This document shows positions 37,231 through 47,353 of a DNA stretch of 64,000 nucleotides, one piece after another. The translations under genes were made by a program, and so were the position numbers. The notes beneath the pieces are model-generated. The model did no database searches. It was not told the DNA's origin and saw nothing but the letters and a program-made list of their open reading frames with translations. Numbering within the stretch: position 1 is the stretch's first letter; every line of letters begins with the position of its first letter. Source of the stretch: Bacteroidales bacterium 6E (GTDB lineage: Bacteria > Bacteroidota > Bacteroidia > Bacteroidales > Prolixibacteraceae); contig DF970671.1 of assembly GCA_001270045.2 (NCBI GenBank), positions 57,745 through 121,744 on the forward strand. The letters run 5' to 3'.

Positions 37231-37272
37231 TATCTGACTGCGAGTTAATAAAAATGTTACAGAATGATACTT

Positions 37273-37719
37273 TCAATCATTGGTTTTTTCGGAGCAATTA
37301 AACATCCATTGCACTCCAAAGCGATCACGGCAGCTTCCGTAGTAATCACCCCAGAACATATCCTGCAAGTCCTGCTCTATGGTTCCACCCTCAGAAAGCA
37401 CCTTGAAAAGCGCACGTGTTTCTTCACGGGTATCAGGTTGAAGCATTATATAAACATTGTTTCCTGGGGTCACTTTAAATCCCATGGATTCCGGAGCATC
37501 GGAACCCATCAGCATGTGACCTCCCAAAATCGGAAGCGAAACATGCATAACCAGATTTTTGTCTTCTTCAGGTAATGGAGGCATGTCATCTGACATTGGA
37601 ACATCTTTGAATCTCATGATGCCAGGTTCCACAAATTTGCTTCCGAAGACTTCGCCATAGAAATTGAATGCCTCCTCGGTGGAGTGCTCAAAATTGAGAT
37701 AAATACTTACTGTTGACAT
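37273..37719 (-). CDS. VOC-family protein (PhnB/glyoxalase-like)
   Basis: 148 residues with the paired beta-alpha-beta-beta-beta modules of vicinal-oxygen-chelate proteins; STVSIYLNFEHSTEEAFNFYGEVFG at the front and DMFWGDYYGSCRDRFGVQWMFNC at the end match the PhnB/3-demethylubiquinone-methyltransferase-like subgroup. Cytoplasmic, substrate unknown. Co-transcribed with the double-SRPBCC gene upstream (23-base gap). Confidence 0.88.
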   Translation of the reverse strand: MSTVSIYLNFEHSTEEAFNFYGEVFGSKFVEPGIMRFKDVPMSDDMPPLPEEDKNLVMHVSLPILGGHMLMGSDAPESMGFKVTPGNNVYIMLQPDTREETRALFKVLSEGGTIEQDLQDMFWGDYYGSCRDRFGVQWMFNCSEKTND

Positions 37720-37742
37720 AATGGGAATAATTAATGAATGTC

Positions 37743-38609
37743 TTAACTAAATTGTTCTTCGCAGATTTTCTTCAGAATTGCCAGAGCTTTGGGCCATGTA
37801 TCGTTAAAATACTCATCGAATCCCGGGAATCGGTCTGTTTCAACGTATACCATAGTTACCTTATTGGATGGGAAGTACCAGTAATTTTCCAATGCCCCAC
37901 TCCAGGATTCAGTATTTTGCACATTCTCATTGTTCACTCCGGTTTGTATTTCACCGATGTGTTGCAAACTTATGAAGCGATTGGGAATGAATTCGCGGAC
38001 CAGGCTTTGCATACCGCCCACGTTCCCTTGTTCGTCACTTCCCAGAAACTTGATTGACTCACCTTTCTGCCATTTCCCCTCAAAACGTGAGGTGGGATTG
38101 AAAACTGTAGTCCATCTGCGATATTGGTCATCATCAAGCATGGTCTTGAAAACCTTGTCTGCAGATGCTTCGATTTCGATAGAATAGGATAGGACCGGCA
38201 AGTTCTCCACATACCTTTTAAAATTGTCAAGAATGGCCTGCCAACCATCCCGTTGTAGGTCTTCCGGAAAGGTTGTCTCAGGCTCAAAGGCCTGGATGAT
38301 GAATGTATTCAACCCGTCCGGCTGAAATGTCACCGTTACCTTTCGCTCGTCATCTAAAGTGTATTCAATGATTTGATAGTCTATTACCTTGTCGTACGTA
38401 CCCGAAAAATCAAATTCCATGCTGCCATCCCTGGCTGCCATGCGATATACAAAACGTCCGCCTTCGATAAGGTTATTTTCTGCAGTTGGGCAATGCCAGT
38501 CTTCAGAAGCGGCATTCCAGCCAACAATGTGCTGGGGGTCGGTCATGACATACCATACTTTCTCTACCGGTGCATTGATTCTGGCATTGACAGATATTCT
38601 TGATTTCAT
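37743..38609 (-). CDS. Tandem SRPBCC (AHSA1-like) protein
   Basis: 288 residues made of two START-like AHSA1 domains: 1-140 (RISVNARINAPVEKVWYVMTDP...HIVGWNAAS) and about 145-288 (SYSIEIEASADKVFKTMLDDDQYRRWT). The repeat shows an internal duplication. Such domains bind hydrophobic ligands; single-domain relatives travel with VOC proteins in many Bacteroidota genomes. No enzyme activity can be assigned. Confidence 0.87.
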   Translation of the reverse strand: MKSRISVNARINAPVEKVWYVMTDPQHIVGWNAASEDWHCPTAENNLIEGGRFVYRMAARDGSMEFDFSGTYDKVIDYQIIEYTLDDERKVTVTFQPDGLNTFIIQAFEPETTFPEDLQRDGWQAILDNFKRYVENLPVLSYSIEIEASADKVFKTMLDDDQYRRWTTVFNPTSRFEGKWQKGESIKFLGSDEQGNVGGMQSLVREFIPNRFISLQHIGEIQTGVNNENVQNTESWSGALENYWYFPSNKVTMVYVETDRFPGFDEYFNDTWPKALAILKKICEEQFS

Positions 38610-38946
38610 TTATTCTGATATTATTATTTCTTCATTATTCGATATGGACCTCTTTTTGTCGAAACTGACAATTAAAGTTATAAAAAAATACTTTAATGTC
38701 TGATTAAGATTTTATTGAGTGGACAAACTTTGGTAAATCCCAGACTTGCAATGAATTTGAAATGCTGTTTTTATTTCTTAAATTTGGTTATGATCCATGT
38801 TGATAATCAAATGCTTAATTGTTCGGGCACCATGATTTTTCTATCCGTTAATGTCGAGGGCTGGTGGTCATGATCCTTAAAGAATTCTTAGCCGCTGACT
38901 TCTCATATGTTACATGCGTTCGAAATTTTTAAATGAGGTATACATC
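38610..38946. other. Intergenic region with one near-perfect dyad
   Basis: Divergent promoter space between the SRPBCC gene and the radical SAM gene. The only structure I see is TTTGGTTAT-N11-ATAATCAAA (38783-38811), a 9-bp dyad with one mismatch, which could be an operator. No -7 TAnnTTTG element stands out. Confidence 0.4.
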
Positions 38947-40428
38947 ATGCGTATTCTTTTGATCCATCCTCCAGATAATGAAGTCAGCATTGCCCCGGGT
39001 CGAATGGAGCCACTGAGTCTTGAAATTTTGGCTGCCACCGTTCCACAACATGAAGTTTGGATTCTTGATTTAAGGATTGACCCATTCCGAAAACTCAAGG
39101 ATGAATTGAATACCTTCAAACCTTCTTTGATTGGAATAACATCCAATAATACGATTCATGTAAACCAGGCCTTGAGGACGATCCGAGAAATAAGAATGGT
39201 TAATAAGGATGCCAAACTGATAGTTGGAGGATTTCATCCAACGCTAATGCCACAGGATTTTCATGTGCCCGGTGTTGATGTGATATTCCTTGGGTGGGCC
39301 GATAAAAGTTTTCCGGCCTATGTGGATGAACTGGCAGGAGGGAACCATTTTGAAAATATTCCAGGCATTGAAATGTTGGAGAACGGAAAGACGATTCTTC
39401 GTAATGAAAGTATCTGGAATTTGGAAGCTTCAGATATTCCCCATCCCAGACGGGATCTGACAGAAAGATATTTGAACCATTACCGGAGCGATCTGGGATT
39501 TAAGACAGCTCTGGTAAACTCAGCGAGGGGATGTCCAAGCCGTTGCATGTTTTGTGGAGTCTGGCAGGTTACGCAAGGGCATTTTCTTCTCAGGGATCCC
39601 TTAGATGTTTATCAGGAAATCATCGGTTTACCCTCAAACATACACCGGGTCTTTTTTGCAGACGACAATACCTTCATCAATCCTGATTATGCCGGAAAAC
39701 TCTGTGAAATGTTGCTGGGATCCGGTATCAGGATGAAATATTCGGGATACTGTCGAAGTGATACAATTGTGAGGTATCCTGAATTGTTTGGCCAATGGAA
39801 AAAGGCAGGACTGGATAATCTGTGTGTGGGATTTGAGGGTGTCGATAATCAATTGTTAGCCGATATGAATAAACGAAATTCAGCCGAAAACAATGTAAAG
39901 GCAGCTCATATCCTTAATGAAATTGGGATTCCGTTTCGCCCCCATTTTTTGATAGATCCGGGTTTTGTCGGATCCGAATTTCAGAATATTCTACAGTGTG
40001 TAAGGGCAAACAACCTGAAAAGTCCAATTTTCCCCATTCTGACACCAATCCCGGGAACTATGCTGTATGGCCAGCAGAAAGAAAAGATAATGCTTGATTA
40101 CGATTATTTTGATTTTGCGCATGCAATCATTCCTACGCAAATGCCTGTGGTGGATTTTTACCACGATTGGATTGATCTGTATTTTAAAAGTTATCCCATA
40201 TGGAAAAATCTGAAAAGTGCTGTCATCCATTTTATTGGCAGTGTATTGAAAAGGAAGGAACTTATGCAAAAGAATGCCCATCTTGGCTTGGTCAAGCTAT
40301 TTCTTCTTCACCTGTTTGGTTTTTTTATACAACGAAAAATTGTTCGGCATTATAAAGAAATGGAAAACAGAATCTTAATGAATCGTAATATTGCAGGTGC
40401 CGGAGACTTGAAACATTCGTATATATAA
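38947..40428 (+). CDS. B12-binding-domain radical SAM protein
   Basis: 493 residues from the ATG at 38947, which has GAGG eight bases upstream; an ATG at 38914 lacks one. N-terminal cobalamin-binding-like domain (MRILLIHPPDNEVSIAPGRM, SLIGITSNNTIH, IVGGFHPTL) and radical SAM core with SARGCPSRCMFCGVWQ. Members include methyltransferases, BchE-type cyclases and hopanoid enzymes (HpnJ/HpnR); the substrate is unknown. The N-terminal domain shows no obvious DxHxxG, as in many of this class. Single gene. Confidence 0.9.
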   Translation: MRILLIHPPDNEVSIAPGRMEPLSLEILAATVPQHEVWILDLRIDPFRKLKDELNTFKPSLIGITSNNTIHVNQALRTIREIRMVNKDAKLIVGGFHPTLMPQDFHVPGVDVIFLGWADKSFPAYVDELAGGNHFENIPGIEMLENGKTILRNESIWNLEASDIPHPRRDLTERYLNHYRSDLGFKTALVNSARGCPSRCMFCGVWQVTQGHFLLRDPLDVYQEIIGLPSNIHRVFFADDNTFINPDYAGKLCEMLLGSGIRMKYSGYCRSDTIVRYPELFGQWKKAGLDNLCVGFEGVDNQLLADMNKRNSAENNVKAAHILNEIGIPFRPHFLIDPGFVGSEFQNILQCVRANNLKSPIFPILTPIPGTMLYGQQKEKIMLDYDYFDFAHAIIPTQMPVVDFYHDWIDLYFKSYPIWKNLKSAVIHFIGSVLKRKELMQKNAHLGLVKLFLLHLFGFFIQRKIVRHYKEMENRILMNRNIAGAGDLKHSYI

Positions 40429-40543
40429 ATTTGTTGTAATCCCAAAATGATTGGTTTAAGTCATAGCTTTTTTGCACCTCCTTTTGATAAAAGAGGATAT
40501 CCGTTTCAATGATTAATATTGTATTCTCACGAATTGAACCTAC

Positions 40544-43309
40544 ATGACAACACTTGAGCTGGTCCGGGATAAGTTAGGCAAGCCATATCGGGACCTTGAA
40601 TTTTTACTTGGCTGTTTTAAGGAAGTGCTTCTGGAATCCGGTGACGAGGAACTTGCAAATGAAATCCCATGGATGTCAGGTGATTGTATCTCAGGAGAGA
40701 GATTTACGGGACGACATTTGCAATTGTGGTCAGTATGTTTTCAGCTTCTCAATATCGTTGAGGTCAATGGCGCGATGCAAAACCGACGCCGGAAAGAGGA
40801 TGAAAAATCGCTTGCCGGAATCAATGGGCTTTGGGCATACAATTTAGATCAGTTAAAGAGAGAAGGCTACAGCGAAAGGGAAATGGCCGGGGTGCTTTCA
40901 CAAATACATGTAGAGCCTGTCCTGACGGCCCATCCCACCGAGGCTAAGCGTGCCGTGATGCTTCAGCATCTCCGTAATTTATATCTCCTGATTGTCAAGC
41001 GGGAAAACACCATGTATACCCGCACTGAACAGGATGAATTGAGAAAGGAGATCAAAATCGCATTGCACCGGATATGGCGCATTTATGATGTTTACATCGA
41101 AAAACCGGATGTCGACTCTGAGCTTGACAATATCATCCATTACCTGACAGAGGTTTTCCCCGAGGTTGTTGTCCTGCACGACCGACGGCTGAAACTGGCA
41201 TGGCAGGAGGCTGGATTTGATCCGGCATTAATCAGGGATGCCCGTGCTTTACCACGAATATCATTCGGTAACTGGGTTGGTGGTGACCGTGATGGCCATC
41301 CGCTGGTAACCGCCGAAGTAACCCGGAAAACTTTAACTAAACTGAGATATCATGCCCTGGCAACCATTCAGAAGGAGTTGTCAAAACTGCAGAAAAACGT
41401 GAGTTTTAATGCCGATGTAACAATCATCCAACCTGCATTCAGGGAACGATATGAAATTTTGAATTCTGAAATATCATCGGGACTGCCAGGGTACAAAGTC
41501 CAGTATGTCAATGAGGCTTTCAGGCAATATATAGGTTTTTTGCTTGAAAAGTTGCCATCAACCATGATGGTGGATGACAAACCGGTTATACATGAGAAAC
41601 CATACAGTTACAGGTATCCTTCAGAGTTAACAAGGGATTTGTTTATTCTCCAGGAAGGCCTGGTCGGGTTTAAGGCAAGTGAAATTGCCTATTCCGACGT
41701 GAATGAAATGATTCGGATCGTCGATACATTTGGATTTCATCTCGCCAGGCTGGATGTTCGCCAGAATAGCCAGTTCCACGATATGGCCATTGCCCAGCTT
41801 CTTGACGCCGCCAGCATGGATGGCGCTGGGTTTATTGATTTTCCGAAAAGTGAACGGCTCTCATTTATGAATGCCGAGCTTTTGTCGGGCAGGCCATTTG
41901 TTCACGCGAGCGTCCCGTTGGGCCCTGAGGCCCAGTCAACCATCGATTCTTACAAGGTAATTGCCGATCATATACATATATATGGGGATGAAGGGATCGG
42001 TTCCCTGATTGTCAGCATGACCAGGGATGTGACCGATTTGTTGGCGGTATACCTGCTCGAACGTGAGGCCGGCCTGATGGTTAGCACCCCTGAAGGACTT
42101 GCGTCAAGAATCCCGGTGGTGCCCTTGTTTGAAACAATTGAGGACCTTGATAACAGTGCCGAAATTCTGGATCTGTTTTTATCGCATCAGGTTACGAAAA
42201 ACACGCTGAAGCTGCAGCAGGAAAAAAATTCAGGGGGCGATATCTGGCAGCAGGTCATGATAGGATACAGCGACAGCAATAAAGATGGCGGAATCCTGGC
42301 AAGCCAATGGTTTTTATATCAGGCTCAACTTCGGATGATCAGGGTTGGCGAAAAGCATGGAATAAAGATTTCATTCTTTCATGGCAAGGGTGGCTCTATC
42401 TCACGTGGGGCAGGACCTACTCACTGGTTTTTGCGTGCATTGCCAAAAGGATCGCAAAAAGGTTTCATTCGTTTGACGGAACAGGGCGAAACCATTGAGC
42501 GGAAATATGCCAATAAGGGCAACGCGGTATACAATATTGAGTTGCTTGTTGCCGGAACCTTTGCCGAAACCCTCCGACATGGAAAAAATGCCCCGGTTGA
42601 ACATCATCTTGCCGAGGACCTGGATTACCTTGCCGGGAAAAGTATGGTTTCCTATAAGGAACTGACACAAAAGCCCGGTTTTATTTCCTTCTATGAAAAT
42701 GCAACCCCCATTGATGCGATTGAACAAAGCAAAATTGGAAGTCGTCCTGCCCGCCGAACCGGCAGACGAACATTAGGAGACCTGAGGGCTATCCCATGGG
42801 TTTTCAGCTGGAGTCAGTGCCGCTTCAATATTACTAGCTGGTACGGCGTAGGCAGCACTCTTAAGGAAATGAAAATGAAGGATCCCGAAAAATTTAACCG
42901 ATTCATGCAGGCTGCCAAAAACGATCCTTTTGTGCGCTATGTCCTGACCAATGTTGATACAAGCCTGGCATCCTCCGATGAGCCTGTGTTCAGGAAATAT
43001 GCCGCCCTTGCGACTTCAGTGCCCGAGAGTCCTGAATTTCTGGGCTTGATGTCGGAAGAGCTATTGCGAACAAGAAGGATGATTGATGATATATTGCAAA
43101 TACCTCTGGAGAGGAGAAGAGAAAATCATTACTACTCCACCATGCTTAGAGCGGAAGCAATGTCTCCCCTGCATGAATATCAGGTCATTTTGTTGAAGCG
43201 CTGGCGACAACTATCTTCGGAAGGCAATACTTCCGATTCGGATTTGGTATTGTTCGAATTACTGAGGAGTGTCAATGCCATTGCCGGGGCTATCGGTTTT
43301 ACAGGTTGA
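40544..43309 (+). CDS. ppc: Phosphoenolpyruvate carboxylase
   Basis: 921 residues. Makes oxaloacetate from PEP and bicarbonate. Conserved catalytic stretches: VLTAHPTEAKRAVML (catalytic His), GNWVGGDRDGHP, GYSDSNKDGGILAS, FHGKGGSISRGAGPTH and the C-terminal allosteric end RSVNAIAGAIGFTG, where the usual final 'RNTG' reads GFTG. Forms a pair with the beta-carbonic anhydrase 39 bases downstream, which would supply its bicarbonate. Confidence 0.97.
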   Translation: MTTLELVRDKLGKPYRDLEFLLGCFKEVLLESGDEELANEIPWMSGDCISGERFTGRHLQLWSVCFQLLNIVEVNGAMQNRRRKEDEKSLAGINGLWAYNLDQLKREGYSEREMAGVLSQIHVEPVLTAHPTEAKRAVMLQHLRNLYLLIVKRENTMYTRTEQDELRKEIKIALHRIWRIYDVYIEKPDVDSELDNIIHYLTEVFPEVVVLHDRRLKLAWQEAGFDPALIRDARALPRISFGNWVGGDRDGHPLVTAEVTRKTLTKLRYHALATIQKELSKLQKNVSFNADVTIIQPAFRERYEILNSEISSGLPGYKVQYVNEAFRQYIGFLLEKLPSTMMVDDKPVIHEKPYSYRYPSELTRDLFILQEGLVGFKASEIAYSDVNEMIRIVDTFGFHLARLDVRQNSQFHDMAIAQLLDAASMDGAGFIDFPKSERLSFMNAELLSGRPFVHASVPLGPEAQSTIDSYKVIADHIHIYGDEGIGSLIVSMTRDVTDLLAVYLLEREAGLMVSTPEGLASRIPVVPLFETIEDLDNSAEILDLFLSHQVTKNTLKLQQEKNSGGDIWQQVMIGYSDSNKDGGILASQWFLYQAQLRMIRVGEKHGIKISFFHGKGGSISRGAGPTHWFLRALPKGSQKGFIRLTEQGETIERKYANKGNAVYNIELLVAGTFAETLRHGKNAPVEHHLAEDLDYLAGKSMVSYKELTQKPGFISFYENATPIDAIEQSKIGSRPARRTGRRTLGDLRAIPWVFSWSQCRFNITSWYGVGSTLKEMKMKDPEKFNRFMQAAKNDPFVRYVLTNVDTSLASSDEPVFRKYAALATSVPESPEFLGLMSEELLRTRRMIDDILQIPLERRRENHYYSTMLRAEAMSPLHEYQVILLKRWRQLSSEGNTSDSDLVLFELLRSVNAIAGAIGFTG

Positions 43310-43348
43310 TTTTAAGTGGGATTTACGGATTAAATACTGTGACATATT

Positions 43349-43975
43349 ATGAGAATCGAGCAAATTTTCAGGAATAACAAAGAATGGATTGATGAAAAGT
43401 TAAAAACCGACAGAGATTTCTTCCGTAATCTGCGGTTGGGGCAGAATCCCGACATTCTTTACATTGGTTGTTCCGATAGCCGTGTAACCGCGGAAGAAAT
43501 GATGGGGGCCAAGCCCGGTGAGGTGTTTGTACATCGTAATATCGCCAATATGGTGTCGAACAATGACCTAAGTGCCATGTCGGTGATTACCTATGCAATC
43601 AACCATTTGAAGGTGAATCACATTGTTGTATGCGGACACTATTATTGCGGGGGTGTCAAAGCAGCCATGCATTCGGCCGATTACGGCATCCTGAATCCCT
43701 GGTTGCGGAGTATTCGTGACGTCTATCGCCTTCACAAAAAGGAGCTCGATGGAATACAGGATGAAGAGCTGAAATACAAGCGTTTGATTGAGCTCAATGT
43801 GCAGGAACAATGTGTCAATGTGATCAAGACCGCCGATTACCAGAAAGCATACCGTGACCGGAGGTTAACGGTACACGGATGGGTTTTCGATATGGAAACA
43901 GGGGAATTGAAAGATTTAAAGATTGATTTTGACAAGATTCTGGAGGGAATCATGGAGATTTACCGATTGATTTGA
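43349..43975 (+). CDS. Beta-class carbonic anhydrase
   Basis: 208 residues. Zinc ligands and the catalytic dyad are visible: CSDSRV (Cys and Asp-Arg), HRNIANMV, and CGHYYCGGVKAAM (His and Cys). Interconverts CO2 and bicarbonate in the cytoplasm. Same strand and 39 bases after ppc, so likely co-transcribed to feed anaplerotic carboxylation. Convergent with rhlE, only 7 bases apart. Confidence 0.96.
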   Translation: MRIEQIFRNNKEWIDEKLKTDRDFFRNLRLGQNPDILYIGCSDSRVTAEEMMGAKPGEVFVHRNIANMVSNNDLSAMSVITYAINHLKVNHIVVCGHYYCGGVKAAMHSADYGILNPWLRSIRDVYRLHKKELDGIQDEELKYKRLIELNVQEQCVNVIKTADYQKAYRDRRLTVHGWVFDMETGELKDLKIDFDKILEGIMEIYRLI

Positions 43976-43982
43976 AAGGGTA

Positions 43983-45353
43983 TCATTTCCTTTTTAACCT
44001 GATGATTCTCTTGGGCTGGCTCCCCTGGCCTTTCTGTTCCAATTCCTTTATTTCGGATTTCCCGACTGACAGCCGCGTTTGCAGATGTTCGGGAATTTTC
44101 CCTTGCCTGCCTGGTTTCCCGGGTTTTACATGATGTTTTAATGCCGGAGGAAGGACTTCCCGCAAAATCTTGGAAGAATCCTGTGCCTTCCTGTTTGCTG
44201 CAGGTTCATTGGAGGGTTTCTCGGTTATGAAGGAGAATCTGACTTCAGGGATGGTTTGTTTGATCAGTTTATGGATATCTTTCAGGTAAGCTCTTTCTTC
44301 CTTGTCGCAAAATGAGATGGCTTGTCCATCGGCTCCGGCACGACCTGTCCGGCCAATACGGTGGACATAGGTTTCCGCAATATTGGGCAAATCGTAATTG
44401 ATGACAAGCTGGAGATCGTCAATGTCAATTCCCCTGGCCGCAATGTCGGTGGCGATCAAAACCTTTGTGTAGCCTTTTTTTATGTTTTCCAATGCAATCT
44501 GACGGGCGGTCTGTGATTTATTCCCATGAATGGCATTTGACGTGATTCCAGCTTTTTTCAGAAAGCGGGTGATTTTATCTGCCCCATGTTTGGTGCGGGT
44601 AAACACGAGCGTGGCCCTATCGTTGTTTTCCCTGAGCACGTGGGTCAACAGGGCAGGTTTATCGGCTTTTTCCACATAGCAAATGGATTGTTTCACCTTT
44701 TCGGCTGTGGTCATTTCAGGCTGGATGGTCACCCGTGCCGGATTTCCAAGAATCTTTTTGGAAAGTTCGACGATTTCAGGTGGCATCGTAGCCGAAAAGA
44801 ACAATGATTGTCTTTTGGGCGGAAGTTTGGCTATGATTTTCCTGACGTCATGGATAAATCCCATGTCGAGCATACGGTCGGCCTCATCAAGTACCGACCA
44901 GCCTACATTGCTAAGCGTAACATATCCCTGGTTCATCAGGTCAAGCAATCTGCCCGGGGTTGCAATCAATACATCCACCCCTTCCTTCAGGATGCGGGTC
45001 TGGTTACCCTGCTTAACCCCGCCAAAGATGACGGTGTTGGTAATGCCCGTGAATTTTCCATAATTTGAAAAACTCTCACCGATTTGGATGGCCAGTTCAC
45101 GGGTTGGGGTGACTACCAGGGCTCTCGGCGATCCTGCACGCACCTTCCTGTTTTTCTCTGCCGAGAGGAGTTGGAGTATGGGGATGGTAAAAGCTGCTGT
45201 TTTCCCTGTGCCTGTCTGGGCACAACCCAAAAGGTCTTTGCCTTCCAAAAGTACGGGTATCGCTTGTTCCTGAATGGGGGTTGGTTTTTCGTATCCCTCA
45301 GCCTTTAAGGCGTCCAGTATGGGATCAATTATTCCTAAATTTCTGAATGTCAT
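43983..45353 (-). CDS. rhlE: DEAD-box RNA helicase, RhlE type
   Basis: 456 residues from ATG at 45353; a TTG at 45374 also opens the frame. All helicase motifs are present: Q motif GYEKPTPIQEQAIP, AQTGTGKT, PTRELAIQ, DEADRMLDMGF, SATMP, ARGIDIDDL and HRIGRTGRAG, followed by a basic tail (KPGKPGRQGK, IIRLKRK) that binds RNA. Unwinds structured RNA, typically in ribosome assembly or cold adaptation. Confidence 0.96.
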   Translation of the reverse strand: MTFRNLGIIDPILDALKAEGYEKPTPIQEQAIPVLLEGKDLLGCAQTGTGKTAAFTIPILQLLSAEKNRKVRAGSPRALVVTPTRELAIQIGESFSNYGKFTGITNTVIFGGVKQGNQTRILKEGVDVLIATPGRLLDLMNQGYVTLSNVGWSVLDEADRMLDMGFIHDVRKIIAKLPPKRQSLFFSATMPPEIVELSKKILGNPARVTIQPEMTTAEKVKQSICYVEKADKPALLTHVLRENNDRATLVFTRTKHGADKITRFLKKAGITSNAIHGNKSQTARQIALENIKKGYTKVLIATDIAARGIDIDDLQLVINYDLPNIAETYVHRIGRTGRAGADGQAISFCDKEERAYLKDIHKLIKQTIPEVRFSFITEKPSNEPAANRKAQDSSKILREVLPPALKHHVKPGKPGRQGKIPEHLQTRLSVGKSEIKELEQKGQGSQPKRIIRLKRK

Positions 45354-45374
45354 TTGTTTTCTTAAAGTGTGCAA

Positions 45375-45680
45375 AGGTAATGGTTTTCCTGGTAATATCG
45401 GCGAACGACATAAATGTCCACTGTCATGTGGACTTTAAGTTAACCTCACGTAATAAAAATTACGGTCTTGTTCCTGTTAAATTAGCCTCCAAATTACGTT
45501 CAAACTTGTCGGGAGTGGATATTGGTTAAAAAATTTTAAGGATTTTTAAGGGTATTAAGATATTGATATAATGACAGTTGGTATGATGTTTTCAGCGCGG
45601 TGGCCGATAAAGGGCAAAACTGGTATAGGTTTTGCAACTTTCACAATTGAAGAGACAGTTCTTCAGAAAAGCTCAAAGTC
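45375..45680. other. Divergent intergenic region with hairpin
   Basis: Space between rhlE and the Tyr/His-rich protein gene. It contains GTCCAC-N6-GTGGAC (45416-45433), a perfect dyad in the likely 5' leader of rhlE, and direct repeats of TTTTAAGG near 45532-45550. No clear promoter match. Confidence 0.45.
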
Positions 45681-47270
45681 ATGAAAACAATTATCGCATC
45701 GTTCCTGGTACTGCTAACCGCAGTTTGGAGCACCGTATCAGCCCAGGATTGGCCTGAAGAATACCTGGGACTTCCGGGGGACAACCTCAACCTTTATGCA
45801 GTAATGCAACTTTTTCAGGAATCCGAAACGCTTGAAGAGTTTGAAAGAAAGCTCAACACGCAGGATACCCGCGTCAATAATCTTGACCTGAACGGAGACA
45901 ACCTGATCGATTACATCACGGTTTCCGATTATGTCGATGGCAATGTCCATAACATCGCACTCCGTGTTGCCATGGGGCGAAACGATATGCAGGATGTGGC
46001 CGTCTTTGTTGTTCAGCAATTGGCCAACGGACAGGTCCACATCCAGTTGATTGGTGATGAGGACCTGTACGGAAGGAATTATATAGTTGAGCCAAATTAC
46101 GACCAGTATTATGGTGAGACACCCAATCCCGGCTATACCGGAAATACCCGCAATGTTACCGTTATACGGACAAACACCTACGAGGTAGCCACCTGGCCGG
46201 TGATCAGGTTCATCTACACTCCCGGTTATGTGGCATGGAGGTCATCCTGGTATTGGGGTTATTATCCTTCTTACTGGGTTTCCTGGAGACCTTACTACTG
46301 GCACTTCTATTATGGGTATCACTCACACTGGTATCCCCACTATTACAGCCATTACCGCCATGCACACCACGTTCATTATAACAGGTACAGGGATTTCTAC
46401 TATACCAGCCACAGGCATTATTCCCCAACTGTAAAGATCAAGATCAAGGAAGGGAACTATCGTGTGACCTATGCCCGTCCCGACCAGAGGAAAGCCGGTG
46501 AAAGGCTTTATTCCCGCACTGTTGCCAATGATCGCAGCAGGGTCAGGAGTACTTCGGCTGCCACCAGAAGCTCAGTTTCATCTTCTACAGCGAGAGGACA
46601 GCGCCAGGAGAGCCTGCGTTCAGCCTCCGACAGGAGAACAACTTCCGGTGTAAGTACAAGGTCGGCGTCTTCCGGACAGGTTCAACGCAATTCTGCCAAT
46701 ACGACCCGGAGAACTGAATCAGTTACCCAGAGGCCTTCATCCAATAATTCAAGGGGCGCTGAAAGAGTGAACAGTGAAGCTTCCAGGCCCGGAACCTCCT
46801 TTGGACAACCTTCGGCAACCTCCGGTAGATCCTCTGTTGACAGGTCTGGGGTAAGCAATCGAAATGGCAGTGTCCAGAATAAGTCGGCAACGAGGAGCGG
46901 CAGCAGCGCTGTCCAGCAAAGGCCATCAACCCGTCAGGGGAACAGTACCATTTCTTCAGGGAGAAGTGGCAGCCAGGTCGAAAGAAGCCCCAGGCCCGCA
47001 GTCAATCAGACGAAGTCTGCTTCAAGGTCTTCATCACCTTCCGTCAACCAAACCAAGTCTGCCTCAAGGAGCTCGTCTCCTTCGGTAAGCAGAAGCTCAA
47101 GTTCCAGATCCTCTGACACGAAAGTCTCGACACCTCGTTCACAAAGCAGAAGTAATTCATCGGTATCTTCGGGCAGGACTGAATCACGACCATCCTCTTC
47201 TGGAAGCCGCAGTTCATCCGGTTCCTCCAATTCATCACGAAGCTCTGACAACAGCAAGTCACGCAGGTAA
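45681..47270 (+). CDS. Secreted protein, Tyr/Trp/His-rich then Ser/Arg-rich
   Basis: 529 residues, no family recognised with certainty. Signal peptide 1-22 (ends STVSAQ), a folded-looking acidic domain about 23-155 (LDLNGDNLIDYITVSDY resembles an EF-hand-like DxNxDNxxD loop), an aromatic and His-rich block about 180-260 (WYWGYYPSYWVSWRPYYW, HSHWYPHYYSHYRHAHHVH), a basic strand, then about 250 residues of low complexity dominated by Ser, Arg, Thr and Gln with a tandem unit SPSVNQTKSASRSS. Likely a cell-surface or matrix protein; metal binding by the His block is inference. Ends at a terminator. Confidence 0.75.
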   Translation: MKTIIASFLVLLTAVWSTVSAQDWPEEYLGLPGDNLNLYAVMQLFQESETLEEFERKLNTQDTRVNNLDLNGDNLIDYITVSDYVDGNVHNIALRVAMGRNDMQDVAVFVVQQLANGQVHIQLIGDEDLYGRNYIVEPNYDQYYGETPNPGYTGNTRNVTVIRTNTYEVATWPVIRFIYTPGYVAWRSSWYWGYYPSYWVSWRPYYWHFYYGYHSHWYPHYYSHYRHAHHVHYNRYRDFYYTSHRHYSPTVKIKIKEGNYRVTYARPDQRKAGERLYSRTVANDRSRVRSTSAATRSSVSSSTARGQRQESLRSASDRRTTSGVSTRSASSGQVQRNSANTTRRTESVTQRPSSNNSRGAERVNSEASRPGTSFGQPSATSGRSSVDRSGVSNRNGSVQNKSATRSGSSAVQQRPSTRQGNSTISSGRSGSQVERSPRPAVNQTKSASRSSSPSVNQTKSASRSSSPSVSRSSSSRSSDTKVSTPRSQSRSNSSVSSGRTESRPSSSGSRSSSGSSNSSRSSDNSKSRR

Positions 47271-47318
47271 CAGATGCCATAAACATTATATATTTCTGAT
47301 TCACAGACTTTGTTTTCC

Positions 47319-47353
47319 GGTCTCCTTTCATCCCGAAAGGGGACCGTTTTTTT
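47319..47353 (+). terminator. Rho-independent terminator
   Basis: 11-bp stem GGTCTCCTTTC/GAAAGGGGACC (one G-U pair, 5-base loop) followed by a G and seven T, 49 bases after the stop of the Tyr/His-rich protein gene. Confidence 0.88.
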
